DNA of 64,000 nt from Fen-1258 sp947085815 (GTDB lineage: Bacteria; Bacteroidota; Ignavibacteria; Ignavibacteriales; Melioribacteraceae). Shown one piece after another: positions 25,987 to 34,945 of the stretch. The notes under the pieces are model-generated. The model was not told the DNA's origin. It saw only the letters and a list, made by a program, of their open reading frames with translations, and ran no database searches. Location: assembly GCA_947085815.1 (NCBI GenBank), contig CAMTXU010000003.1, positions 124,001-188,000 of the forward strand, given 5' to 3'. The position numbers were made by a program, and so were the translations under genes. The stretch's first letter is position 1. The number at the start of each line of letters is the position of its first letter.

Positions 25987-26128
25987 GGATGAAATATATC
26001 AAACTCAAACCTCAACGCAAAATTAATCCGAGTGGCTAAGACCATTTGATGAATTTTGCTTCTAGCCATATTTTTTGATTAATTTATTAGAGCAATCAAA
26101 TTTAATTAGAACAAGCTTTCGAGGAATA

Positions 26129-27385
26129 ATGAAAAAAGTTGTCTGCATCTTCGAGGATGAGGGAATTCAAAATTTTTATCCGCTTACTTATACGCGCCCG
26201 GTATATGATTTACAATGCGGAATTAGATCGCTTCGAGAAAAAATTGTTGACCGCTTCCCCGCTTCAAAGATTATTTTGCATTCCCGACGTTATCTACAAG
26301 AATTTGTAAGGGAGCAGAATCCTAAAAATCTAATCAATCAATTTGATTTTGATAATGTTCTTATAATTAATGGCAGGCTTTTGATTGGGGAAGGATACCT
26401 AAATCAAATAAAGAATTTGGGTAATGACTCTATTTTATTAAGTGAGGATGGATCGGTAGTCGCCGCAAATCTTTCGAATGTTAATCTGCTTAAACTTTAT
26501 CGTGATGAATTTGATTACCTCCACATAGATGAATTGAAAAATGTTGCTCTTGTAAAAAGTCAAGTAGCGCTTTTAAGGTACCCTTGGGAATTGGTTAATT
26601 CGAACGGCGCTGAAATAGCAAATGATTTTGAATTCATTGTAAAAAATATTCCAAAGATCGATTCGAGAAAATATCCGTCTGTCGAATTCAAAAACAAGAA
26701 AAAAATATTTATTAATAAGAACACGGTTATTGATCCATTTGTATTTCTCGATGCAACTGACGGACCAATTTACATAGGTAAAAACGTACACATAATGTCT
26801 CACTCATATATTCAGGGACCGGCTTATATTGGTGCTGGATCAATCATAAAAAAGGGAGGAACAATTTACCGTAACACAAGCATAGGAGAAGTTTGTAAAG
26901 TTGGCGGTGAAATTGCATCCTCTATTATTCAGTCACTCTCGAATAAGCAGCATGATGGCTTTTTAGGGCACTCTTATCTTGGCAGTTGGATAAATATTGG
27001 CGCCGACACCAACAACAGCGATCTTAAAAACAATTATGAAAATATTACTGTATTACTTAATGGAAAACCGGTGAACACAGAATCGCAATTTGTAGGGTTG
27101 ATTATGGGAGACCATTCAAAAACCGCAATTAATACGATGTTTAACACCGGCACAATTGTGGGGGTATCGTGCAATATTTTTGGCGCGGGATTTCCCCCGC
27201 GCTATATCCCATCATTCAGCTGGGGTGGTTCTGATTTCCTAAAGACAAATGATATTGAAAAATCTTTAGAAGTTGCAAAAATTGTTATGAAGCGGAGAGG
27301 CTTAGACTTAACTTTCACGGAAGAAAGTTTATTAAGAAAGGTTTTTGAATCTACAGCGGAAGAAAGATCCAGGAAGATGAAATAA
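26129..27385 (+). CDS. GlmU-like bifunctional protein (alternative UDP-GlcNAc synthesis family)
   Basis: From the chosen ATG, preceded by GAGGA at a proper distance, the protein has 418 residues. Another in-frame start 54 bp upstream lacks a ribosome-binding site. The N-terminus KVVCIFEDEGIQNFYPLTYTRPVYDLQ resembles a nucleotidyltransferase-like domain. The C-terminal half is a left-handed beta-helix (VIDPFVFLDATDGPIYIGKNVHI, GPAYIGAGSIIKKGGTIY) ending in a catalytic-type GSWINIGADTNNSDLKNNY. This matches the alternative GlmU family that replaces canonical GlmU in this group (sugar nucleotide for peptidoglycan and LPS). The exact activity is inferred. Confidence 0.82.
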   Translation: MKKVVCIFEDEGIQNFYPLTYTRPVYDLQCGIRSLREKIVDRFPASKIILHSRRYLQEFVREQNPKNLINQFDFDNVLIINGRLLIGEGYLNQIKNLGNDSILLSEDGSVVAANLSNVNLLKLYRDEFDYLHIDELKNVALVKSQVALLRYPWELVNSNGAEIANDFEFIVKNIPKIDSRKYPSVEFKNKKKIFINKNTVIDPFVFLDATDGPIYIGKNVHIMSHSYIQGPAYIGAGSIIKKGGTIYRNTSIGEVCKVGGEIASSIIQSLSNKQHDGFLGHSYLGSWINIGADTNNSDLKNNYENITVLLNGKPVNTESQFVGLIMGDHSKTAINTMFNTGTIVGVSCNIFGAGFPPRYIPSFSWGGSDFLKTNDIEKSLEVAKIVMKRRGLDLTFTEESLLRKVFESTAEERSRKMK

Positions 27386-27415
27386 TTTCCTTCGCGAAAA
27401 TGAAACTATCCCAAT

Positions 27416-29026
27416 ATGTATAAAAATTATTTTTATCTATGCAGATGCGTTAAGCAGTTAGAACAGAAAGTACATGGATATAAAATTATTGATGCTTATA
27501 CCCAGGAGAAAGATAAACTCTTTCTTCATATTCCTTTAGAAGGAAAACCGAATTTTCATCTTATCATAAATACTAACCAGCACCATCCTTCCCTCTCAAC
27601 AAAAGATGATCATTACAAAGCCAAGAAAAACACCGTTAATTTTTTCAAGGATTTTTTGCCATCAACAATCGAATCAATTTGCATAGCACTCGGCGATCGT
27701 GTAATCAGAATAATATTAAATAACGGTACACTAACAATATTATTTAAGGGGGGAAGAACTAATATTTTCTTATCAGATCAGAAGAATGAATTACAACCGT
27801 TCAAAAAAGTTTCCGGGGAGGAGATAAAAAATTTTCGTGATGAAACGAATGCGCTCCGCTTCATTAATTCTCTTGAACCGATCTATTCATTAGTAAGAAA
27901 TACTGATGATGAAAAAATGATTAGAAAAATGCCCTTCATCGGAAAAGAAATTTTAATGGAGGTTGAAGCACGTGATGGTGACTTCACACAAAATCTACTG
28001 AAAGTTCTAAATGAGATTGAGCGTGAAAAGATAATAGTCCATTATGATGATTATTTAGGTAAAGCTACTTTCCATCCGGTATCTTTTAAGACATACAAAA
28101 TTCCGGATAGACACTTTATTTTCGATAACTATTTTGAAGCGCTAAATAAATATTTCACACTCTCCTTTTCTCAAATAAAAGTAATAAATATTAGAAAAGA
28201 GATAGAAAAGTTTCTGAATAAAGAGATCGAGACTCTCTCCGGAAAGTTAAACAAATTAAAAGGGCGCATCGATTCCGGATCGAAAGAAGAAATTTACCAC
28301 AAGTATGGAGAAATGTTGTTGGCGAATATTAAACTTATTCGGAAAGGGATGAAAGAAATCGAATTGGAGAACTACTATACCGGCATTACGTATAAAATAA
28401 AACTTGACGAGAAACTTTCTCCGAATCAAAACATTGACCGTTATTTCGAGAAATCCCGCTCAGAAAAAATAGAATATCAAAAATCGAAGGAGCTGCTAAA
28501 TCTGAATGTGAAAGAATACGGGCGGATAACAGGGCTAAGAGATAAATTTAATAAGACGGATGATCAAGAAACTCTAATGCAAATAAAAAAAGAATTAAAA
28601 ATGAAAACCGAACAATCGATGCATGAGGATGCTAAAGAGAAATCTTTATACAGACATTTTTTAATTGCCGGCAAGTATCATATTTATGTTGGGAAGGATA
28701 GTAAGAATAACGATCGGCTTACAACCAAGTTTGCCAAACAAAACGATTTTTGGTTTCATGCTCGCTCTGTATCAGGTTCCCATGTTGTACTAAGGGTTGA
28801 TAATACAAAAGAGTCAATTCCAAAAAATATTTTGCAAAATGTGGCTTCGGTAGCAGCTTTCTATAGCAAAGCAAAGACATCTAAACTTATACCGGTAACT
28901 TATACACTAAAAAAATATGTTGTAAAAAATTCCAGGCATGAACCCGGACAAGTAACCGTTACAAAAGAATCCGTGTTACTAGTTAAACCGGAAATTCCAA
29001 AAGAGTGCGAAATGGTTGTAGAATAA
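27416..29026 (+). CDS. NFACT-family protein (RqcH/Rqc2-like)
   Basis: The 536-residue protein has an N-terminal NFACT-N domain, including GDRVIRI with D94-R95 at the position of the Asp-Arg pair needed for alanine tailing in RqcH. A central coiled-coil follows (about 255-390: KLNKLKGRIDSGSKEEIY). The C-terminal NFACT-R domain has KYHIYVGKDSKNNDRLTTKFAKQNDFWFHARSVSGSHVVLRV. RqcH binds obstructed 60S/50S subunits and adds Ala tails to stalled chains. That role is inferred by family; the protein was historically annotated as fibronectin-binding. It lies 31 bp after the GlmU-like gene and only 3 bp from the convergent short-chain dehydrogenase. Confidence 0.9.
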   Translation: MYKNYFYLCRCVKQLEQKVHGYKIIDAYTQEKDKLFLHIPLEGKPNFHLIINTNQHHPSLSTKDDHYKAKKNTVNFFKDFLPSTIESICIALGDRVIRIILNNGTLTILFKGGRTNIFLSDQKNELQPFKKVSGEEIKNFRDETNALRFINSLEPIYSLVRNTDDEKMIRKMPFIGKEILMEVEARDGDFTQNLLKVLNEIEREKIIVHYDDYLGKATFHPVSFKTYKIPDRHFIFDNYFEALNKYFTLSFSQIKVINIRKEIEKFLNKEIETLSGKLNKLKGRIDSGSKEEIYHKYGEMLLANIKLIRKGMKEIELENYYTGITYKIKLDEKLSPNQNIDRYFEKSRSEKIEYQKSKELLNLNVKEYGRITGLRDKFNKTDDQETLMQIKKELKMKTEQSMHEDAKEKSLYRHFLIAGKYHIYVGKDSKNNDRLTTKFAKQNDFWFHARSVSGSHVVLRVDNTKESIPKNILQNVASVAAFYSKAKTSKLIPVTYTLKKYVVKNSRHEPGQVTVTKESVLLVKPEIPKECEMVVE

Positions 29027-29029
29027 ATT

Positions 29030-29854
29030 TTAATTCCTTCCTTTCCAGGTTTCCATACTTCTATGCACTCCCATAAGTATCATTAATTTTTGAAAAAGAA
29101 AATCGGGCAGTATCCCGCGCAACAGTGTTGTCAATCTCAAACTTCTTGGACGGAGTACTAAATATTTACCTTTTTTTAATGCATCGTTTACTATTGCACG
29201 CGCGATTACATCATGACTCTTTACGAGCGGTACAATTATGTTTCCCAAAAATCCCAGCTTCGCTCCTTCAAAAAGTCCTTTTGCCAAATAGCTTGGATGA
29301 ATTGAGGACCAACTGACACCTTTTTTATTATTATTCCATGCCTCAAAACGCATCGACTCCGTTAAGCCCCACACCGCCCACTTAGTAGCGGCATAAACCG
29401 AAAGATTTGCAACTCCAAGTAAACCACTCGCCGATGAAATATTAACAATGTGCCCGGAATTTCTTTCATACATTCCAGGAAGAACCGATTTGATTGTATA
29501 GATCATGGCTGTAAGATTAATTTGAATTGTTTTCTCCCAAACTTCATCCGGTTGATTAAGCAACTCCCCTCCTTTAACGTAGCCTGCGTTATTAATAAGG
29601 ATATCGATTTTGCCCATATCGCTTATGGCTTGCTGAGCTAATTCATAAACCCGATTTTTATCAGTCACGTCGCAGTTATAAACAAATACCTTTCCGCCCA
29701 GATGTTCGAGTTCCTTTTTAACATTATCTATTTCATTTTGATTGATATCCCAAATTGTTAAGACACATCCTTCTTTCACCAATAATTTTGAGGTGGCAAA
29801 ACCAATTCCCATAGCTCCGCCGGTTACAATTGCGGTTTTTTCTTTCAGATCCAT
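29030..29854 (-). CDS. Short-chain dehydrogenase/reductase
   Basis: The 274-residue classical SDR has the Rossmann motif TGGAMGIG at 11-18, NNAG, a catalytic Ser in VNISSASG and YAATK with the catalytic Tyr-Lys. A C-terminal extension about 30 residues long (LRPRSLRLTTLLRGILPDFLFQKLMIL) may attach to the membrane. Substrate unknown; NAD(P)H-dependent oxidation or reduction of a carbonyl is inferred. It is divergent from the glycosyltransferase operon and convergent with the NFACT gene. Confidence 0.9.
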   Translation of the reverse strand: MDLKEKTAIVTGGAMGIGFATSKLLVKEGCVLTIWDINQNEIDNVKKELEHLGGKVFVYNCDVTDKNRVYELAQQAISDMGKIDILINNAGYVKGGELLNQPDEVWEKTIQINLTAMIYTIKSVLPGMYERNSGHIVNISSASGLLGVANLSVYAATKWAVWGLTESMRFEAWNNNKKGVSWSSIHPSYLAKGLFEGAKLGFLGNIIVPLVKSHDVIARAIVNDALKKGKYLVLRPRSLRLTTLLRGILPDFLFQKLMILMGVHRSMETWKGRN

Positions 29855-30014
29855 AACAGCTCCAATTATTTTACCTTGATTATTTCCTTCAACTGCTTCA
29901 TTGCTGGAGTAATTGATTCTTCGTAAATTGAAAATAGGAAATGAGCGGTTTGATGATTGATATTTTCACTCATTTCAAATTCTACTGAATTCTAAATTCA
30001 AATTCGGTTTTAGA

Positions 30015-31055
30015 TTGACAAAACTCAACAAAGAAAAGATTAAAAAAATACTCATCATAAAACTGCGAGGCATTGGTGATGTAGTTCTATCAACAATTGT
30101 AATTGATAATCTTCGGAAAGATTTTCCCGATGCACAGATCGATTATCTTGTAGAAAAACCTTCTCAACCAGGACTTCTTGGTTTACAAGAAATCAATAAT
30201 GTACTGGTATTCGAGCGAGATGATTTTTCAAAAAAACTTTCGCTTATTTCAAGAATCAGAAAGATAAAGTATGATCTAGTATTAGATTTTTTCACCAATC
30301 CTTCAACTGCAATAGTTACATTTTTTAGTGGAGCAAAATTTAAAGTTGGTTTTCCATATCGAGGAAGGAAATACGCATATAACATATTCGGTCCGGAAGA
30401 ACGGGGTAAATATCACTCTGCCCAACTTCATCTGGAAACTTTAAAGATGCTCGGACTTAATCACACTTACAAAGAATTGTATTACAATATAAGTTCCTCG
30501 GCTTTACGTGTTGCAGAGAAATATCTTAGAGATAGTTTCATCGAAAAAAATTTTGTTGTAGGAATCTGTCCTACAGGCGGATGGGCTTCAAAGAAATGCG
30601 ATCCTGAAAAATTTGTTGAGATAGCGAACTCTGTTATAAAAAAGTTCAACGCGAAGATTTTCATACTGTGGGGTAAGGGTGATGAGGAAGACGCCCTGAA
30701 AATTCATTCTCTCCTTGGCGATAAATCTATTTTTGCTCCTTCAACTACTATTCAAGAACTGGCAGCCATGATAGCTCGTTGTAAGATATTGATTGCCAAC
30801 GATAGCGGACCAATGCATATAGCTACTGCTGTGGGAACGCCTGTTCTGGGTTTGTTTGGTCCTACAAGTCCCTTTATGCAAGGTCCTTACGGCGATATGC
30901 ATGAATGGATTCAACTGAGTGATTTAGATTGTATTGAATGCAATTTGTTGGAGTGTCCAAGAAAGCACGAATGCTTTAAAAACATTCCTATACAACTAGT
31001 TATAGATAAAATTTCTAAACTTATAAATAAAAATAAATTACAATTAACTTTATGA
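30015..31055 (+). CDS. Glycosyltransferase family 9 (heptosyltransferase-like), first of three
   Basis: The 346-residue protein starts at TTG; no ATG is near. The GT9 N-domain reads ILIIKLRGIGDVVLSTIVIDNLRKDFP. The C-domain carries the donor-site signature LIANDSGPMHIATAVGTPVLGLFGPTSP. The C-terminus has four Cys residues in DCIECNLLECPRKHECF, typical of heptosyltransferase II-like proteins. It likely adds a sugar to lipid A core or another envelope glycan at the inner membrane. It overlaps the next GT9 gene by 4 bp. Confidence 0.92.
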   Translation: MTKLNKEKIKKILIIKLRGIGDVVLSTIVIDNLRKDFPDAQIDYLVEKPSQPGLLGLQEINNVLVFERDDFSKKLSLISRIRKIKYDLVLDFFTNPSTAIVTFFSGAKFKVGFPYRGRKYAYNIFGPEERGKYHSAQLHLETLKMLGLNHTYKELYYNISSSALRVAEKYLRDSFIEKNFVVGICPTGGWASKKCDPEKFVEIANSVIKKFNAKIFILWGKGDEEDALKIHSLLGDKSIFAPSTTIQELAAMIARCKILIANDSGPMHIATAVGTPVLGLFGPTSPFMQGPYGDMHEWIQLSDLDCIECNLLECPRKHECFKNIPIQLVIDKISKLINKNKLQLTL

Positions 31056-32110
31056 AAAATATTGAGATACAAATAAGACGATTCCTGCTAGCTATTCTTC
31101 TACTAATTAAGAAAAAGAAAGTAACCAACGAATTACCTGTTATTACTAAGAATTCTAAGATTTTATTTATTAGATTAAATAAAATAGGCGATGCTCTTAT
31201 TACGACTCCGCTTCTCAAATTAATAAAGGAGCAAATTGGTTGTAAGATTTATGTTCTTGCTAGTAAGAATAATCATTTTGTTTTCAATAGTTCGAATCTT
31301 GCTGATGAAATAATTGTTTTCAACAAAAAGTTAAGAAGCATTCCTTCATTGATCAAACAAATAAACTCTTACAATTTTGACGCAATTGTTGATCTTCATG
31401 ATGATGTTTCATCAACAGTAAGTTATTTAATGGCTTTTACAAAGAGTAAGTATAAATTCGGTCTTCAAAAGGGTAATGATAAATTATTTACTCATACAGT
31501 TAACAAGTTAGACCCTACAAAATTTCACATTATCGAACGTGTAATGGAATTTGCTAAGTTGTTTCAACTGAATGTTGATTCTTCCTTAGTTAATATAAGT
31601 TATACACCTAAAGAACAATCAATTTTGTTGGCAAATGCTTTTTTAGAGAATCATTTTACTTCAAAAAAATTTTTATTGGGGATGAATATCTCTGCCAGCA
31701 GCGATGCCCGATTCTGGGGTGTTTCTAATTACCGTAATCTTATTAATGAGTTAGCTAATTATAAAATCAATATACTCTTAATGTGTTCCGAAACTGAGTT
31801 AAAGCATGCAGTTGCAATTTCTGAAAATAAAATACCTATTTATTACCCGAACTTTGATGAATTCTGTGCTGTGATACCAAGATTAGACTTGCTATTTACT
31901 CCAGACACTTCCATTGTTCATGTAGCTTCTGGTTTTAACATTCCTGTATTCGGTTTGTATGTAAAATATAATACGACAGATATAATTTGGTCACCATATA
32001 AATCTCAATTTGATTATGTTGTAACTGAAGAACCAACTCTTCATAATATTTCTTTTGAATCAGTTAAGAAAAAATTTATTCCATTTTTAGAGAAGTTATA
32101 CTATGAATAA
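31052..32110 (+). CDS. Glycosyltransferase family 9, second of three
   Basis: A 352-residue GT9 protein with the N-domain FIRLNKIGDALITTPLLKLIKEQIG and the C-domain LLFTPDTSIVHVASGFNIPVFGLYV. In this copy the donor motif has TPDTSIVH rather than NDSGPMH, so its donor specificity may differ. Its base composition is more AT-rich than the flanking genes, with many AAA/AAT codons; this may reflect drift or transfer. It overlaps both neighbours by 4 and 8 bp. Confidence 0.9.
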   Translation: MKNIEIQIRRFLLAILLLIKKKKVTNELPVITKNSKILFIRLNKIGDALITTPLLKLIKEQIGCKIYVLASKNNHFVFNSSNLADEIIVFNKKLRSIPSLIKQINSYNFDAIVDLHDDVSSTVSYLMAFTKSKYKFGLQKGNDKLFTHTVNKLDPTKFHIIERVMEFAKLFQLNVDSSLVNISYTPKEQSILLANAFLENHFTSKKFLLGMNISASSDARFWGVSNYRNLINELANYKINILLMCSETELKHAVAISENKIPIYYPNFDEFCAVIPRLDLLFTPDTSIVHVASGFNIPVFGLYVKYNTTDIIWSPYKSQFDYVVTEEPTLHNISFESVKKKFIPFLEKLYYE

Positions 32111-33239
32111 ACAAATAAAAACATGTAAAAATTTCAATGGGTATAAACCTTGTTTTTCCGATCATAATTGTTGGGAAGACGGATGTAAAGAACCGAAGCC
32201 TATTGGCACCAAAATCTTGATAATCAATCTTGATGCGATGGGTGACGTCTTGATGACAACAGCACAACTTGCCGGATTGAAACGTAAGTATCCTGAATCT
32301 ACAATTTATTGGATAACACTTAAGATGGCAGCAGGACTGCTTGAAAACAACCCCTACATCGATAGAGTACTCACATTCGATTTTGAATCAACATTGGTTT
32401 TAGAATCAATTGAATTTGATTTAGTGCTGAATGTGGATAAATCGATGCGATCCGGCGCGTTAGCAATGCAGGTTAACGCTAAAGAGCGGCTCGGTTTCGG
32501 AATTAATTCGAACGGGCAGATTATTCCCCTAAATAAAGGAGCCGAATATAATTATCTACTTGGAATGGATGACCATCTGAAGTTTAAGATCAATCAACGA
32601 TCTGGTCAAGACTACCTCTCTGAAACTTTTAATCTGGATTATAAACGCGACTATTATGTTTTCTATTTCACTGAAGCCGAGTTTAAATTTATAGAGGAGT
32701 ATAAACAAGAAGTTGGTGTTACGCAAAACGACAAGATCATTGGCTTCAATACCGGCTGTTCTCTTCTTTTTCCGAATAAAAAAATGACGATCGAGCAACA
32801 CATAGCAGTAATCGAAAAATTATTATCCTATAACCAATTTAAAATTATGCTCCTAGGTGGTCCGGAAGACGAAGGGAGAAATAAAGAAATAGCAGAGGCA
32901 TTTCCTGGTAAAATTATTAATACGCCGACTCATGGAGGTGTTCGAAAAGGCGCCTGTTATGAGAGCATACCTCAAGTGATTATTACCGGCGATTCGTTCG
33001 GTATGCATCTCGCAATCGCTCTGAAGAAATATGTAATTGCATGGTTTGGATTAAGCTGCTGGAGCGAAATTGATTTATATGACCGTGGAGTTAAGTTGTT
33101 TCCGGAAAACCTTTTTTGCGCACCTTGCTGGAAGAAAGTTTGCCCTTATAATCTTGAATGCGTCCAGATGATTGACATCGAAAGAATCGTAAAAGAAGCT
33201 GTTGCATATTTTACAAACGATAAAAATGAATCGAAGTAG
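32103..33239 (+). CDS. Glycosyltransferase family 9, third of three, with N-terminal Cys cluster
   Basis: The 378-residue protein has a Cys-rich head within the first 30 residues (CKNFNGYKPCFSDHNCWEDGC), then the GT9 core ILIINLDAMGDVLMTTAQL and the donor-site segment VIITGDSFGMHLAIALKKYVIAWFGLSCW. A further Cys group sits at the C-terminus (FCAPCWKKVCPYNLEC). The head may bind a metal or form disulfides. It overlaps the preceding GT9 gene by 8 bp and the methyltransferase gene by 14 bp. Confidence 0.88.
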   Translation: MNKQIKTCKNFNGYKPCFSDHNCWEDGCKEPKPIGTKILIINLDAMGDVLMTTAQLAGLKRKYPESTIYWITLKMAAGLLENNPYIDRVLTFDFESTLVLESIEFDLVLNVDKSMRSGALAMQVNAKERLGFGINSNGQIIPLNKGAEYNYLLGMDDHLKFKINQRSGQDYLSETFNLDYKRDYYVFYFTEAEFKFIEEYKQEVGVTQNDKIIGFNTGCSLLFPNKKMTIEQHIAVIEKLLSYNQFKIMLLGGPEDEGRNKEIAEAFPGKIINTPTHGGVRKGACYESIPQVIITGDSFGMHLAIALKKYVIAWFGLSCWSEIDLYDRGVKLFPENLFCAPCWKKVCPYNLECVQMIDIERIVKEAVAYFTNDKNESK

Positions 33240-34122
33240 AATCGATATATTGAGAAAACATGGGTCGTTAAATCGCCCGCTGATCCTTGACGGAGCTATG
33301 GGCACTCTTCTGCAACAAAGAAATCTTCCTCTTCATAAAAGTCTTTGGGCTTCTATTGTAAATATTACTCACCCGGAAGTAATTATCCAGATTCATAAAG
33401 AATATATTAATGCGGGAGCAGATATTTTAACGACTAATACTTTCCGGACAAATCCTAACGCTGTTCGTCAATCGAATCTAAATATTACGGATGAAGAGTT
33501 TATCCGTTGCGGCGTTCAATTGACAATTGATTCAGCCGATTCGGGTAAGGAAGTAATAATCGCCGGTTCAAACGCTCCAGCCGAAGATTGCTACCAAGTT
33601 GAGAGATCAATAGCATTTAATAAGTTAGATTATAATCATAAACTACATATTGAACAATTATGGGAAAATGGCTGCGATCTAATCTGGAATGAAACTCAAA
33701 GTCACTGGGATGAAATTAAGATTATCAGCACATTCTGTTCAGAAAACTCTTTTCCGTTTATTGTAAATCTATACTTCACCGATGAGTTGAATCTTTTGAG
33801 CGGTGAACCCTTACATGAAGCTGTCAGTTTTATATCTGACTATTCCCCTGTGGGGATAGGTTTTAATTGCATCAAGCCACAACTGCTGAAAAAATATTTT
33901 GAAAATAATTCTCCCCATAAAAATTGGGGATTCTATTTTAATTGCGGAGAAGGCAAAGTCTCCGATGAAATAATTAATTGCGTTGCTGATCCACAAAGTT
34001 ATGCCGATGAAATTAAATCTTTATTGGAGTTGAATCCGATGTATGTAGGGTCTTGTTGCGGCTCTAATCCAAATCACACAATTGCAATAAAGGAATTATT
34101 CGATGAAGTATATCGAAATTAA
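33226..34122 (+). CDS. Homocysteine S-methyltransferase family protein
   Basis: The chosen ATG gives 298 residues; an upstream in-frame start lies deep in the GT9 gene. The N-terminus LILDGAMGTLLQQRNL and INAGADILTTNTFRTNP are typical of the family. Zinc ligands are in GIGFNC and the terminal GSCCGSNP. It should methylate homocysteine from a methyl donor such as S-methylmethionine or betaine-like compounds. B12 domains are absent, so it is not complete MetH. It overlaps ispE by 20 bp. Confidence 0.88.
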   Translation: MNRSRIDILRKHGSLNRPLILDGAMGTLLQQRNLPLHKSLWASIVNITHPEVIIQIHKEYINAGADILTTNTFRTNPNAVRQSNLNITDEEFIRCGVQLTIDSADSGKEVIIAGSNAPAEDCYQVERSIAFNKLDYNHKLHIEQLWENGCDLIWNETQSHWDEIKIISTFCSENSFPFIVNLYFTDELNLLSGEPLHEAVSFISDYSPVGIGFNCIKPQLLKKYFENNSPHKNWGFYFNCGEGKVSDEIINCVADPQSYADEIKSLLELNPMYVGSCCGSNPNHTIAIKELFDEVYRN

Positions 34123-34945
34123 AGCCCCCGCTAAGATAAATATTGGTTTATCAGTCCTCTCAAAAAGAGCGGATGGGTATCACAATCTTTCCACTTTCTT
34201 CTACCCTATTAACGATCTTTTTGATCTGTTAACATTCGAACCGGCAGATAGTTTTATTTTTGCATGTGACTCTAGTTCCATTCCGAAAGACGAGAACAAT
34301 CTTATTGTGAAAGCAAAAAACATTTTAGAAACTACTTCCGGGAAAAGAATAGATGTTAAAATCACTTTAAAAAAAGTCATCCCTATTCAAGCGGGACTTG
34401 GAGGAGGCAGTTCGGACGCTGCCGCGACTCTAATTTCACTTAATGAAATGTTCCAATTAGGTTTCCAACATTCACAGCTAATCAATCTTTCACTTCAACT
34501 TGGTTCAGATGTTCCCTTCTTTATTAAGTCGAAACCGGCTATCGGTACTTCCCGCGGTGAGATATTGGAATATATTGATCTCGAAATTCCGGAACCTATT
34601 CTCATAATAAATCCGGGAATTAGCATCTCAACCAAGGAGGCTTTTAATAATTATTTCCCAGACAAAAATAAGGGTGATTTCCGCTCACTTATTAAAAATT
34701 CCGGATTGGAATACAGCGCGATGAGAGTCAGCATCAAAAACGATTTTGAGAAATATATTTTTGAGAAGTTTCCTAAGATTGGTAGAATAAAAGATTTGCT
34801 TTATGAATACGGAGCGCTCTTTTCACTAATGTCTGGAAGTGGCTCAACAGTTTATGGAATTTTCCCAAATACTGATGCTGCCGAATCGGCGATGAATAAA
34901 TTTCCTAAAGATTATTTTTGTTATTTAAGTAGTCATCATTGTTAA
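34103..34945 (+). CDS. ispE: 4-diphosphocytidyl-2-C-methyl-D-erythritol kinase
   Basis: IspE phosphorylates CDP-methylerythritol in the MEP isoprenoid pathway. The 280-residue GHMP kinase has KAPAKINIGLSVLSKRADGYHNL at the N-terminus, the ATP loop PIQAGLGGGSSDAAA and the C-terminal MSGSGSTVYGIF. It overlaps the upstream methyltransferase by 20 bp. Its 3' end overlaps the convergent histidine kinase by 41 bp. Confidence 0.96.
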   Translation: MKYIEIKAPAKINIGLSVLSKRADGYHNLSTFFYPINDLFDLLTFEPADSFIFACDSSSIPKDENNLIVKAKNILETTSGKRIDVKITLKKVIPIQAGLGGGSSDAAATLISLNEMFQLGFQHSQLINLSLQLGSDVPFFIKSKPAIGTSRGEILEYIDLEIPEPILIINPGISISTKEAFNNYFPDKNKGDFRSLIKNSGLEYSAMRVSIKNDFEKYIFEKFPKIGRIKDLLYEYGALFSLMSGSGSTVYGIFPNTDAAESAMNKFPKDYFCYLSSHHC

